From Glandiceps talaboti (taxonomy: Eukaryota; Hemichordata; Enteropneusta; Spengelidae): a DNA stretch of 64,000 nt. Position 1 is the stretch's first letter. Every line of letters starts with the position of its first letter. The notes beneath the pieces were generated by a model. The model worked only from the letters and a program-made list of their open reading frames with translations. It was not told the origin of the DNA and ran no database searches. The stretch is taken from positions 9,074,953-9,138,952 of the forward strand of contig NC_135571.1 in NCBI RefSeq assembly GCF_964340395.1, in the 5' to 3' direction. This document shows, piece by piece, positions 23,641 through 39,200 of the stretch. The position numbers and the translations under genes were made by a program.

Positions 23641-24204
23641 ATTTGGATCTATTCAGCAAAAAAGCAAGTAAAATCCTTCCTATTACAAAAACAACTAAAA
23701 CCGAAAGTTTTGTTTCTAGGAGTTTACAACCAACACACCCTTTAAAGTGGCAAGATCTTCTCAGTTATTTCCCTGATTTAACAAAGAGTGGAGTTACATC
23801 CCGTAAATCAATGAAGGAGGAGATTCTACGGAATTTACTAGATGAAGAAAGACAGAAGAATGCAGTCTTAGAAGATCAGTATCACAATGTTTTACAGAAA
23901 AACGAAATTGCTGAAAGAACCATAGTAAGCCTAAAGGAGATTTGTGCCAAGGAAGAGCACAAAGTAGATGAAGAATTAGAAAGTCAACCTGATCAAAAAG
24001 GACAATTAATAGTTAGTGAGCTAGACACACAACTTGAAGAGATGCAGTATAAGAAAGATAAAAATGAGAAGAGAACTAATACCTCAGCAGCATTATTGGA
24101 TTTTGAAAGTCATTCTTCAGAGTCTGAAGAGGAGATCATGGAATTGAAGGAAAAGACTAAATATGTGTCCAAAGGTTTTGCCATGAAATCAGCTGATGCA
24201 GAAG
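23641..24204 (+). CDS. Exon 6: coiled coil and acidic region
   Basis: The acceptor TCCTTATTTTTATTTCAG and donor GAAG/GTAAGG join in phase 1 on both sides. It encodes residues 873-1060. A basic start (LFSKKASKILPITKTTKTES) and a Trp/Pro segment (HPLKWQDLLSYFPDL) precede a long Glu/Lys/Gln-rich stretch (SMKEEILRNLLDEERQKNAV to LDTQLEEMQYKKDKNEKR) with heptad-like Leu/Ile spacing. An acidic SHSSESEEEIMELKEK follows. Coiled-coil self-association is a reasonable inference. The donor lies only about 45 bases before the minisatellite array. Confidence 0.75.
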
Positions 24205-24247
24205 GTAAGGTTTTAATGAACCCAAATATGTGATGTGCATTAATTTG

Positions 24248-27200
24248 GTCACATTATTCACTGATAGGGTAGAAACTAACTGTACACTGACTGGTCACTG
24301 ATAGGGTAGAAACTAACTGTACACTGACTGGTCAATGATAGGGTAGAAACTAACTGCACACTGACTGGTCACTGATAGGGTAGAAACTAACTGTACACTG
24401 ACTGGTCAATGATAGGGTAGAAACTAACTGCACACTGACTGGTCACTGATAGGGTAGAAACTAACTGTACACTGACTGGTCAATGATAGGGTAGAAACTA
24501 ACTGTACACTGACTGGTCACTGATAGGGTAGAAACTAACTGTACACTGACTGGTCACTGATAGGGTAGAAACTAACTGCACACTGACTGGTCACTGATAG
24601 GGTAGAAACTAACTGTACACTGACTGGTCAATGATAGGGTAGAAACTAACTGTACACTGACTGGTCACTGATAGGGTAGAAACTAACTGTACACTGACTG
24701 GTCACCGATAGGGTAGAAACTAACTGTACACTGACTGGTCACCGATAGGGTAGAAACTAACTGTACACTGACTGGTCACCGATAGGGTAGAAACTAACTG
24801 TACACTGACTGGTCACTGATAGGATAGAAATTAACTGTACACTGACTGGTCACTGATAGTGTAGAAACTAACTGTACACTGACTGGTCAATGATAGGGTA
24901 GAAACTAACTGTACACTGACTGGTCACTGATAGGATAGAAACTAACTGTACACTGACTGGTCACTGATAGGATAGAAACTAACTGTACACTGACTGGTCA
25001 CTGATAGTGTAGAAACTAACTGTACACTGACTGGTCACTGATAGTGTAGAAACTAACTGTACACTGACTGGTCACTAATAGGATAGAAACTAACTGTACA
25101 CTGACTGGTCACTGATAGTGTAGAAACTAACTGTACACTGACTGGTCAATGATAGGGTAGAAACTAACTGTACACTGACTGGTCAATGATAGGGTAGAAA
25201 CTAACTGTACACTGACTGGTCAATGATAGGGTAGAAACTAACTGTACACTGACTGGTCAATGATAGGGTAGAAACTAACTGTACACTGACTGGTCACTGA
25301 TAGGGTAGAAACTAACTGTACACTGACTGGTCAATGATAGGGTAGAAACTAACTGTACACTGACTGGTCAATGATAGGGTAGAAACTAACTGTACACTGA
25401 CTGGTCACTGATAGTGTAGAAACTAATTGTACACTGACTGGTCAATGATAGGGTAGAAACTAACTGTACACTGACTGGTCACTGATAGGGTAGAAACTAA
25501 CTGTACACTGACTGGTCACTGATAGGGTAGAAACTAACTGTACACTGACTGGTCACTGATAGGGTAGAAACTAACTGTACACTGACTGGTCACTGATAGG
25601 GTAGAAACTAACTGTACACCAACTGGTCAATGATAGGGTAGAAACTAACTGTACACTGACTGGTCACTGATAGGGTAGAAACTAACTGTACACTGACTGG
25701 TCACTGATAGTGTAGAAACTAACTGTACACTGACTGGTCAATGATAGGGTAGAAACTAACTGCACACTGACTTGTCAATGATAGGGTAGAAACTAACTGT
25801 ACACTGACTGGTCACTGATAGGATAGAAACTAACTGTACACTAACTGGTCACTGATAGGATAGAAACTAACTGTACACTGACTGGTCACTGATAGGATAG
25901 AAACTAACTGTACACTAACTGGTCACTGATAGGGTAGAAACTAACTGTACACTGACTGGTCACTGATAGTGTAGAAACTAACTGCACACTGACTGGTCAA
26001 TGATAGGGTAGAAACTAACTGTACACTGACTGGTCACTGATAGGGTAGAAACTAACTGTACACTGACTGGTCACTGATAGGGTAGAAAGTAACTGTACAC
26101 TAACTGGTCACTGATAGTGTAGAAACTAACTGTACACTGACTGGTCACTGATAGGGTAGAAACTAACTGTACACTGACTGGTCACTGATAGGGTAGAAAC
26201 TAACTGTACACTGACTGTACACTGATAGGGTAGAAACTAACTGTACACTGACTTGTCACTGATAGGGTAGAAACTAACTGTACACTGACTGGTCACTGAT
26301 AGGGTAGAAACTATAACTGTACACTGACTGTACACCGATAGGGTAGAAACTAACTGTACACTGACTGGTCACGGATAGGGTAGAAACTAACTGTACACTG
26401 ACTGGTCAATGATAGGATAGAAACTAACTGTACACTGACTGGTCACTGATAGTGTAGAAACTAACTGTACACTGACTGGTCAATGATAGGGTAGAAACTA
26501 ACTGCACACTGACTGGTCAATGATAGGATAGAAACTAACTGTACACTGACTGGCCACCGATAGGGTAGAAACTAACTGTACACTGACTGGTCACTGATAG
26601 GGTAGAAACTAACTGTACACTGACTGGTCACTGATAGGGTAGAAACTAACTGTACACTGACTGGTCACTGATAGGATAGAAACTAACTGTACACTGACTG
26701 GTCAATGATAGGGTAGAAACTAACTGTACACTGACTGGTCACCGATAGGGTAGAAACTAACTGTACACTGACTGTACACTGATAGGGTAGAAACTAACTG
26801 CACACTGACTGGTCAATGATAGGGTAGAAACTAACTGTACACTGACTGGCCACTGATAGTGTAGAAACTAACTGTACACTGACTGGTCACTGATAGGGTA
26901 GAAACTAACTGTACACTGACTGGTCACTGATAGGGTAGAAACTAACTGTACACTAACTGGTCACCGATAGGGTAGAAACTAACTGTACACTGACTGGTCA
27001 CCGATAGGGTAGAAACTAACTGTACACTGACTGGTCACCGATAGGGTAGAAACTAACTGTACACTGACTGGTCACCGATAGGGTAGAAACTAACTGTACA
27101 CTGACTGGTCACCGATAGGGTAGAAACTAACTGTACACTGACTGGTCACCGATAGGGTAGAAACTAACTGTACACTGACTGGTCACTGATAGGTTAGAAA

Positions 27201-30200
27201 CTAACTGTACACTGACTTGTCACTGATAGGGTAGAAACTAACTGTACACTGACTGGTCACTGATAGGGTAGAAAGTAACTGTACACTAACTGGTCACTGA
27301 TAGGGTAGAAACTAACTGCACACTGACTGGTCAATGATAGGGTAGAAACTAACTGTACACTGACTGGTCAATGATAGGGTAGAAACTAACTGCACACTGA
27401 CTTGTCAATGATAGGGTAGAAACTAACTGTACACTGACTGGTCACTGATAGGATAGAAACTAACTGTACACTAACTGGTCACTGATAGGATAGAAACTAA
27501 CTGTACACTGACTGGTCACTGATAGGATAGAAACTAACTGTACACTAACTGGTCACTGATAGGGTAGAAACTAACTGTACACTGACTGGTCACTGATAGT
27601 GTAGAAACTAACTGCACACTGACTGGTCAATGATAGGGTAGAAACTAACTGTACACTGACTGGTCACTGATAGGGTAGAAACTAACTGTACACTGACTGG
27701 TCAATGATAGGGTAGAAACTAACTGCACACTGACTTGTCAATGATAGGGTAGAAACTAACTGTACACTGACTGGTCACTGATAGGATAGAAACTAACTGT
27801 ACACTAACTGGTCACTGATAGGATAGAAACTAACTGTACACTGACTGGTCACTGATAGGATAGAAACTAACTGTACACTAACTGGTCACTGATAGGGTAG
27901 AAACTAACTGTACACTGACTGGTCACTGATAGTGTAGAAACTAACTGCACACTGACTGGTCAATGATAGGGTAGAAACTAACTGTACACTGACTGGTCAC
28001 TGATAGGGTAGAAACTAACTGTACACTGACTGGTCACTGATAGGGTAGAAAGTAACTGTACACTAACTGGTCACTGATAGTGTAGAAACTAACTGTACAC
28101 TGACTGGTCACTGATAGGGTGTACACTGACTGGTCACTGATAGGGTAGAAACTAACTGCACACTGACTGGTCAATGATAGGGTAGAAACTAACTGCACAC
28201 TGACTGGTCAATGATAGGGTAGAAACTAACTGCACACTGACTGGTCAATGATAGGGTAGAAACTAACTGCACACTAACTGGTCACTGATAGGGTAGAAAC
28301 TAACTGTACACTGACTGGTCAATGATAGGGTAGAAACTAACTGTACACTGACTGGTCACTGATAGGGTGTACACTGACTGGTCACTGATAGGGTAGAAAC
28401 TAACTGCACACTGACTGGTCAATGATAGGGTAGAAACTAACTGCACACTAACTGGTCACTGATAGGGTAGAAACTAACTGTACACTGACTGGTCACTGAT
28501 AGGGTAGAAACTAACTGTACACTGACTGGTCACTGATAGGGTAGAAACTAACTGTACACTGACTGGTCACCGATAGGGTAGAAACTAACTACACTGACTG
28601 GTCACTGATAGGGTAGAAACTAACTGTACACTGACTGGTCACTGATAGGGTAGAAACTAACTGTACACTGACTGGTCACTGATAGGGTAGAAACTAACTG
28701 TACACTGACTGGTCACTGATAGGGTAGAAACTAACTACACTGACTGGTCACTGATAGGGTAGAAACTAACTGTACACTGACTGGTCACCGATAGGCTAGA
28801 AACTAACTGTACACTGACTTGTCACTGATAGGGTAGAAACTAACTGTACACTGACTGGTCACTGATAGGGTAGAAACTAACTGTACACTGACTGGTCACT
28901 GATAGGGTAGAAACTAACTACACTGACTGGTCACTGATAGGGTAGAAACTAACTGTGCACTGACTTGTCACTGATAGGGTAGAAACTAACTGTACACTGA
29001 CTGGTCACTGATAGGGTAGAAACTAACTGTACACTGACTGGTCACTGATAGTGTAGAAACTAACTGTACACTGACTGGTCAATGATAGGGTAGAAACTAA
29101 CTGCACACTGACTGGTCACTGATAGGGTAGAAACTAACTGTACACTGACTGGTCACTGATAGGGTAGAAACTAACTGTACACTGACTGGTCACTGATAGG
29201 ATAGAAACTAACTGTACACTGACTGGTCAATGATAGGGTAGAAACTAACTGTACACTGACTGGTCACCGATAGGGTAGAAACTAACTGTACACTGACTGT
29301 ACACTGATAGGGTAGAAACTAACTGCACACTGACTGGTCAATGATAGGGTAGAAACTAACTGTACACTGACTGGCCACTGATAGTGTAGAAACTAACTGT
29401 ACACTGACTGGTCACTGATAGGGTAGAAACTAACTGTACACTGACTGGTCACTGATAGGGTAGAAACTAACTGTACACTAACTGGTCACCGATAGGGTAG
29501 AAACTAACTGTACACTGACTGGTCACCGATAGGGTAGAAACTAACTGTACACTGACTGGTCACCGATAGGGTAGAAACTAACTGTACACTGACTGGTCAC
29601 CGATAGGGTAGAAACTAACTGTACACTGACTGGTCACCGATAGGGTAGAAACTAACTGTACACTGACTGGTCACCGATAGGGTAGAAACTAACTGTACAC
29701 TGACTGGTCACTGATAGGTTAGAAACTAACTGTACACTGACTTGTCACTGATAGGGTAGAAACTAACTGTACACTGACTGGTCACTGATAGGGTAGAAAG
29801 TAACTGTACACTAACTGGTCACTGATAGGGTAGAAACTAACTGCACACTGACTGGTCAATGATAGGGTAGAAACTAACTGTACACTGACTGGTCAATGAT
29901 AGGGTAGAAACTAACTGCACACTGACTTGTCAATGATAGGGTAGAAACTAACTGTACACTGACTGGTCACTGATAGGATAGAAACTAACTGTACACTAAC
30001 TGGTCACTGATAGGATAGAAACTAACTGTACACTGACTGGTCACTGATAGGATAGAAACTAACTGTACACTAACTGGTCACTGATAGGGTAGAAACTAAC
30101 TGTACACTGACTGGTCACTGATAGTGTAGAAACTAACTGCACACTGACTGGTCAATGATAGGGTAGAAACTAACTGTACACTGACTGGTCACTGATAGGG

Positions 30201-33200
30201 TAGAAACTAACTGTACACTGACTGGTCAATGATAGGGTAGAAACTAACTGCACACTGACTTGTCAATGATAGGGTAGAAACTAACTGTACACTGACTGGT
30301 CACTGATAGGATAGAAACTAACTGTACACTAACTGGTCACTGATAGGATAGAAACTAACTGTACACTGACTGGTCACTGATAGGATAGAAACTAACTGTA
30401 CACTAACTGGTCACTGATAGGGTAGAAACTAACTGTACACTGACTGGTCACTGATAGTGTAGAAACTAACTGCACACTGACTGGTCAATGATAGGGTAGA
30501 AACTAACTGTACACTGACTGGTCACTGATAGGGTAGAAACTAACTGTACACTGACTGGTCACTGATAGGGTAGAAAGTAACTGTACACTAACTGGTCACT
30601 GATAGTGTAGAAACTAACTGTACACTGACTGGTCACTGATAGGGTGTACACTGACTGGTCACTGATAGGGTAGAAACTAACTGCACACTGACTGGTCAAT
30701 GATAGGGTAGAAACTAACTGCACACTGACTGGTCAATGATAGGGTAGAAACTAACTGCACACTGACTGGTCAATGATAGGGTAGAAACTAACTGCACACT
30801 AACTGGTCACTGATAGGGTAGAAACTAACTGTACACTGACTGGTCAATGATAGGGTAGAAACTAACTGTACACTGACTGGTCACTGATAGGGTGTACACT
30901 GACTGGTCACTGATAGGGTAGAAACTAACTGCACACTGACTGGTCAATGATAGGGTAGAAACTAACTGCACACTAACTGGTCACTGATAGGGTAGAAACT
31001 AACTGTACACTGACTGGTCACTGATAGGGTAGAAACTAACTGTACACTGACTGGTCACTGATAGGGTAGAAACTAACTGTACACTGACTGGTCACCGATA
31101 GGGTAGAAACTAACTACACTGACTGGTCACTGATAGGGTAGAAACTAACTGTACACTGACTGGTCACTGATAGGGTAGAAACTAACTGTACACTGACTGG
31201 TCACTGATAGGGTAGAAACTAACTGTACACTGACTGGTCACTGATAGGGTAGAAACTAACTACACTGACTGGTCACTGATAGGGTAGAAACTAACTGTAC
31301 ACTGACTGGTCACCGATAGGCTAGAAACTAACTGTACACTGACTTGTCACTGATAGGGTAGAAACTAACTGTACACTGACTGGTCACTGATAGGGTAGAA
31401 ACTAACTGTACACTGACTGGTCACTGATAGGGTAGAAACTAACTACACTGACTGGTCACTGATAGGGTAGAAACTAACTGTGCACTGACTTGTCACTGAT
31501 AGGGTAGAAACTAACTGTACACTGACTGGTCACTGATAGGGTAGAAACTAACTGTACACTGACTGGTCACTGATAGTGTAGAAACTAACTGTACACTGAC
31601 TGGTCAATGATAGGGTAGAAACTAACTGCACACTGACTGGTCACTGATAGGGTAGAAACTAACTGTACACTGACTGGTCACTGATAGGGTAGAAACTAAC
31701 TGTACACTGACTGGTCACTGATAGGGTAGAAACTAACTGTACACTGACTGGTCACTGATAGGGTAGAAACTAACTGTACACTGACTGGTCACTGATAGGG
31801 TAGAAAGTAACTGTACACTAACTGGTCACTGATAGGGTAGAAACTAACTGTACACTGACTGGTCACTGATAGGGTAGAAACTAACTGTACACTGACTGGT
31901 CACCGATAGGGTAGAAACTAACTGTACACTAACTGGTCACTGATAGGATAGAAACTAACTGTACACTGACTGGCCACCAATAGGGTAGAAACTAACTGTA
32001 CACTGACTGGTCAATGATAGGGTAGAAACTAACTGTACACTGACTGGTCACTGATAGTGTAGAAACTAACTGTACACTGACTGGTCAATGATAGGGTAGA
32101 AACTAACTGCACACTGACTGGTCACTGATAGGGTAGAAACTAACTGTACACTGACTGGTCACTGATAGGGTAGAAACTAACTGTACACTGACTGGTCACT
32201 GATAGGGTAGAAACTAACTGTACACTGACTGGTCACTGATAGGGTAGAAACTAACTGTACACTGACTGGTCACTGATAGGGTAGAAAGTAACTGTACACT
32301 AACTGGTCACTGATAGGGTAGAAACTAACTGTACACTGACTGGTCAATGATAGGGTAGAAACTAACTGTACACTGACTGGTCACCGATAGGGTAGAAACT
32401 AACTGTACACTAACTGGTCACTGATAGGATAGAAACTAACTGTACACTGACTGGCCACCAATAGGGTAGAAACTAACTGTGCACTGACTGGTCACGGATA
32501 GGGTAGAAACTAACTGTACACTGACTGGTCACTGATAGTGTAGAAACTAACTGTACACTGACTGGTCACTGATAGGGTAGAAACTAACTGTACACTGACT
32601 GGTCACTGATAGTGTAGAAACTAACTGTACACTGACTGGTCACTGATAGGGTAGAAACTAACTGTACACTGACTGGTCAATGATAGGGTAGAAACTAACT
32701 GTACACTGACTGGTCAATGATAGGGTAGAAACTAACTGTACACTGACTGGTCACTGATAGGATAGAAACTAACTGTACACTGACTGGTCACTGATAGGGT
32801 AGAAACTAACTGTACACTGACTGGTCAATGATAGGGTAGAAACTAACTGTACACTGACTGGTCAATGATAGGGTAGAAACTAACTGTACACTGACTGGTC
32901 ACTGATAGGTTAGAAACTAACTGTACACTGACTGGTCACTGATAGGGTAGCAACTAACTGTGCACTGACTGGTCACGGATAGGGTAGAAACTAACTGTAC
33001 ACTGACTGGTCACTGATAGGGTAGAAACTAACTACACTGACTGGTCACTGATAGGGTAGAAACTAACTGTACACTGACTGGTCACTGATAGGGTAGAAAC
33101 TAACTGTACACTGACTGGTCACTGATAGGGTAGAAACTAACTGTACACTGACTGGTCACCGATAGGGTAGAAACTAACTGTACACTAACTGGTCACTGAT

Positions 33201-36200
33201 AGGATAGAAACTAACTGTACACTGACTGGCCACCAATAGGGTAGAAACTAACTGTACACTGACTGGTCAATGATAGGGTAGAAACTAACTGTACACTGAC
33301 TGGTCACTGATAGTGTAGAAACTAACTGTACACTGACTGGTCACCGATAGGCTAGAAACTAACTGTACACTGACTTGTCACTGATAGGGTAGAAACTAAC
33401 TGTACACTGACTGGTCACTGATAGGGTAGAAACTAACTGTACACTGACTGGTCACTGATAGGGTAGAAACTAACTACACTGACTGGTCACTGATAGGGTA
33501 GAAACTAACTGTGCACTGACTTGTCACTGATAGGGTAGAAACTAACTGTACACTGACTGGTCACTGATAGGGTAGAAACTAACTGTACACTGACTGGTCA
33601 CTGATAGTGTAGAAACTAACTGTACACTGACTGGTCAATGATAGGGTAGAAACTAACTGCACACTGACTGGTCACTGATAGGGTAGAAACTAACTGTACA
33701 CTGACTGGTCACTGATAGGGTAGAAACTAACTGTACACTGACTGGTCACTGATAGGGTAGAAACTAACTGTACACTGACTGGTCACTGATAGGGTAGAAA
33801 CTAACTGTACACTGACTGGTCACTGATAGGGTAGAAAGTAACTGTACACTAACTGGTCACTGATAGGGTAGAAACTAACTGTACACTGACTGGTCACTGA
33901 TAGGGTAGAAACTAACTGTACACTGACTGGTCACCGATAGGGTAGAAACTAACTGTACACTAACTGGTCACTGATAGGATAGAAACTAACTGTACACTGA
34001 CTGGCCACCAATAGGGTAGAAACTAACTGTACACTGACTGGTCAATGATAGGGTAGAAACTAACTGTACACTGACTGGTCACTGATAGTGTAGAAACTAA
34101 CTGTACACTGACTGGTCAATGATAGGGTAGAAACTAACTGCACACTGACTGGTCACTGATAGGGTAGAAACTAACTGTACACTGACTGGTCACTGATAGG
34201 GTAGAAACTAACTGTACACTGACTGGTCACTGATAGGGTAGAAACTAACTGTACACTGACTGGTCACTGATAGGGTAGAAACTAACTGTACACTGACTGG
34301 TCACTGATAGGGTAGAAAGTAACTGTACACTAACTGGTCACTGATAGGGTAGAAACTAACTGTACACTAACTGGTCACTGATAGGATAGAAACTAACTGT
34401 ACACTGACTGGCCACCAATAGGGTAGAAACTAACTGTGCACTGACTGGTCACAGATAGGGTAGAAACTAACTGTACACTGACTGGTCACTGATAGTGTAG
34501 AAACTAACTGTACACTGACTGGTCACTGATAGGGTAGAAACTAACTGTACACTGACTGGTCACTGATAGTGTAGAAACTAACTGTACACTGACTGGTCAC
34601 TGATAGGGTAGAAACTAACTGTACACTGACTGGTCACCGATAGGGTAGAAACTAACTGTACACTGACTGGTCAATGATAGGGTAGAAACTAACTGTACAC
34701 TGACTGGTCACTGATAGGATAGAAACTAACTGTACACTGACTGGTCACTGATAGGGTAGAAACTAACTGTACACTGACTGGTCAATGATAGGGTAGAAAC
34801 TAACTGTACACTGACTGGTCAATGATAGGGTAGAAACTAACTGTACACTGACTGGTCACTGATAGGTTAGAAACTAACTGTACACTGACTGGTCACTGAT
34901 AGGGTAGCAACTAACTGTGCACTGACTGGTCACGGATAGGGTAGAAACTAACTGTACACTGACTGGTCACTGATAGGGTAGAAACTAACTACACTGACTG
35001 GTCACTGATAGGGTAGAAACTAACTGTACACTGACTGGTCACTGATAGGGTAGAAACTAACTGTACACTGACTGGTCACTGATAGGGTAGAAACTAACTG
35101 TACACTGACTGGTCACCGATAGGGTAGAAACTAACTGTACACTAACTGGTCACTGATAGGATAGAAACTAACTGTACACTGACTGGCCACCAATAGGGTA
35201 GAAACTAACTGTACACTGACTGGTCAATGATAGGGTAGAAACTAACTGTACACTGACTGGTCACTGATAGTGTAGAAACTAACTGTACACTGACTGGTCA
35301 CTGATAGGGTAGAAACTAACTGTACACTGACTGGTCACTGATAGTGTAGAAACTAACTGTACACTGACTGGTCACTGATAGGGTAGAAACTAACTGTACA
35401 CTGACTGGTCAATGATAGGGTAGAAACTAACTGTACACTGACTGGTCACTGATAGGGTAGAAACTAACTGTGCACTGACTTGTCACTGATAGGGTAGAAA
35501 CTAACTGTACACTGACTGGTCACTGATAGGGTAGAAACTAACTGTACACTGACTGGTCACTGATAGTGTAGAAACTAACTGTACACTGACTGGTCAATGA
35601 TAGGGTAGAAACTAACTGCACACTGACTGGTCACTGATAGGGTAGAAACTAACTGTACACTGACTGGTCACTGATAGGGTAGAAACTAACTGTACACTGA
35701 CTGGTCACTGATAGGGTAGAAACTAACTGTACACTGACTGGTCACTGATAGGGTAGAAACTAACTGTACACTGACTGGTCACTGATAGGGTAGAAAGTAA
35801 CTGTACACTAACTGGTCACTGATAGGGTAGAAACTAACTGTACACTGACTGGTCACTGATAGGGTAGAAACTAACTGTACACTGACTGGTCACCGATAGG
35901 GTAGAAACTAACTGTACACTAACTGGTCACTGATAGGATAGAAACTAACTGTACACTGACTGGCCACCAATAGGGTAGAAACTAACTGTACACTGACTGG
36001 TCAATGATAGGGTAGAAACTAACTGTACACTGACTGGTCACTGATAGTGTAGAAACTAACTGTACACTGACTGGTCAATGATAGGGTAGAAACTAACTGC
36101 ACACTGACTGGTCACTGATAGGGTAGAAACTAACTGTACACTGACTGGTCACTGATAGGGTAGAAACTAACTGTACACTGACTGGTCACTGATAGGGTAG

Positions 36201-39200
36201 AAACTAACTGTACACTGACTGGTCACTGATAGGGTAGAAACTAACTGTACACTGACTGGTCACTGATAGGGTAGAAAGTAACTGTACACTAACTGGTCAC
36301 TGATAGGGTAGAAACTAACTGTACACTGACTGGTCAATGATAGGGTAGAAACTAACTGTACACTGACTGGTCACCGATAGGGTAGAAACTAACTGTACAC
36401 TAACTGGTCACTGATAGGATAGAAACTAACTGTACACTGACTGGCCACCAATAGGGTAGAAACTAACTGTGCACTGACTGGTCACAGATAGGGTAGAAAC
36501 TAACTGTACACTGACTGGTCACTGATAGTGTAGAAACTAACTGTACACTGACTGGTCACTGATAGGGTAGAAACTAACTGTACACTGACTGGTCACTGAT
36601 AGTGTAGAAACTAACTGTACACTGACTGGTCACTGATAGGGTAGAAACTAACTGTACACTGACTGGTCAATGATAGGGTAGAAACTAACTGTACACTGAC
36701 TGGTCAATGATAGGGTAGAAACTAACTGTACACTGACTGGTCACTGATAGGATAGAAACTAACTGTACACTGACTGGTCACTGATAGGGTAGAAACTAAC
36801 TGTACACTGACTGGTCAATGATAGGGTAGAAACTAACTGTACACTGACTGGTCAATGATAGGGTAGAAACTAACTGTACACTGACTGGTCACTGATAGGT
36901 TAGAAACTAACTGTACACTGACTGGTCACTGATAGGGTAGCAACTAACTGTGCACTGACTGGTCACGGATAGGGTAGAAACTAACTGTACACTGACTGGT
37001 CACTGATAGGGTAGAAACTAACTACACTGACTGGTCACTGATAGGGTAGAAACTAACTGTACACTGACTGGTCACTGATAGGGTAGAAACTAACTGTACA
37101 CTGACTGGTCACTGATAGGGTAGAAACTAACTGTACACTGACTGGTCACCGATAGGGTAGAAACTAACTGTACACTAACTGGTCACTGATAGGATAGAAA
37201 CTAACTGTACACTGACTGGCCACCAATAGGGTAGAAACTAACTGTACACTGACTGGTCAATGATAGGGTAGAAACTAACTGTACACTGACTGGTCACTGA
37301 TAGTGTAGAAACTAACTGTACACTGACTGGTCACTGATAGGGTAGAAACTAACTGTACACTGACTGGTCACTGATAGTGTAGAAACTAACTGTACACTGA
37401 CTGGTCACTGATAGGGTAGAAACTAACTGTACACTGACTGGTCAATGATAGGGTAGAAACTAACTGTACACTGACTGGTCAATGATAGGGTAGAAACTAA
37501 CTGTACACTGACTGGTCACTGATAGGATAGAAACTAACTGTACACTGACTGGTCACTGATAGGGTAGAAACTAACTGTACACTGACTGGTCAATGATAGG
37601 GTAGAAACTAACTGTACACTGACTGGTCAATGATAGGGTAGAAACTAACTGTACACTGACTGGTCACTGATAGGTTAGAAACTAACTGTACACTGACTGG
37701 TCACTGATAGGGTAGCAACTAACTGTGCACTGACTGGTCACGGATAGGGTAGAAACTAACTGTACACTGACTGGTCACTGATAGGGTAGAAACTAACTAC
37801 ACTGACTGGTCACTGATAGGGTAGAAACTAACTGTACACTGACTTGTCACTGATAGGGTAGAAACTAACTGTACACTGACTGGTCACTGATAGGGTAGAA
37901 ACTAACTGTACACTGACTGGTCACTGATAGGGTAGAAACTAACTACACTGACTGGTCACTGATAGGGTAGAAACTAACTGTGCACTGACTTGTCACTGAT
38001 AGGGTAGAAACTAACTGTACACTGACTGGTCACTGATAGGGTAGAAACTAACTGTACACTGACTGGTCACTGATAGTGTAGAAACTAACTGTACACTGAC
38101 TGGTCAATGATAGGGTAGAAACTAACTGCACACTGACTGGTCACTGATAGGGTAGAAACTAACTGTACACTGACTGGTCACTGATAGGGTAGAAACTAAC
38201 TGTACACTGACTGGTCACTGATAGGGTAGAAACTAACTGTACACTGACTGGTCACTGATAGGGTAGAAACTAACTGTACACTGACTGGTCACTGATAGGG
38301 TAGAAAGTAACTGTACACTAACTGGTCACTGATAGGGTAGAAACTAACTGTACACTGACTGGTCACTGATAGGGTAGAAACTAACTGTACACTGACTGGT
38401 CACCGATAGGGTAGAAACTAACTGTACACTAACTGGTCACTGATAGGATAGAAACTAACTGTACACTGACTGGCCACCAATAGGGTAGAAACTAACTGTA
38501 CACTGACTGGTCAATGATAGGGTAGAAACTAACTGTACACTGACTGGTCACTGATAGTGTAGAAACTAACTGTACACTGACTGGTCACTGATAGGGTAGA
38601 AACTAACTGTACACTGACTGGTCACTGATAGTGTAGAAACTAACTGTACACTGACTGGTCACTGATAGGGTAGAAACTAACTGTACACTGACTGGTCAAT
38701 GATAGGGTAGAAACTAACTGTACACTGACTGGTCAATGATAGGGTAGAAACTAACTGTACACTGACTGGTCACTGATAGGATAGAAACTAACTGTACACT
38801 GACTGGTCACTGATAGGGTAGAAACTAACTGTACACTGACTGGTCAATGATAGGGTAGAAACTAACTGTACACTGACTGGTCAATGATAGGGTAGAAACT
38901 AACTGTACACTGACTGGTCACTGATAGGTTAGAAACTAACTGTACACTGACTGGTCACTGATAGGGTAGCAACTAACTGTGCACTGACTGGTCACGGATA
39001 GGGTAGAAACTAACTGTACACTGACTGGTCACTGATAGGGTAGAAACTAACTACACTGACTGGTCACTGATAGGGTAGAAACTAACTGTACACTGACTGG
39101 TCACTGATAGGGTAGAAACTAACTGTACACTGACTGGTCACCGATAGGGTAGAAACTAACTGTACACTAACTGGTCACTGATAGGATAGAAACTAACTGT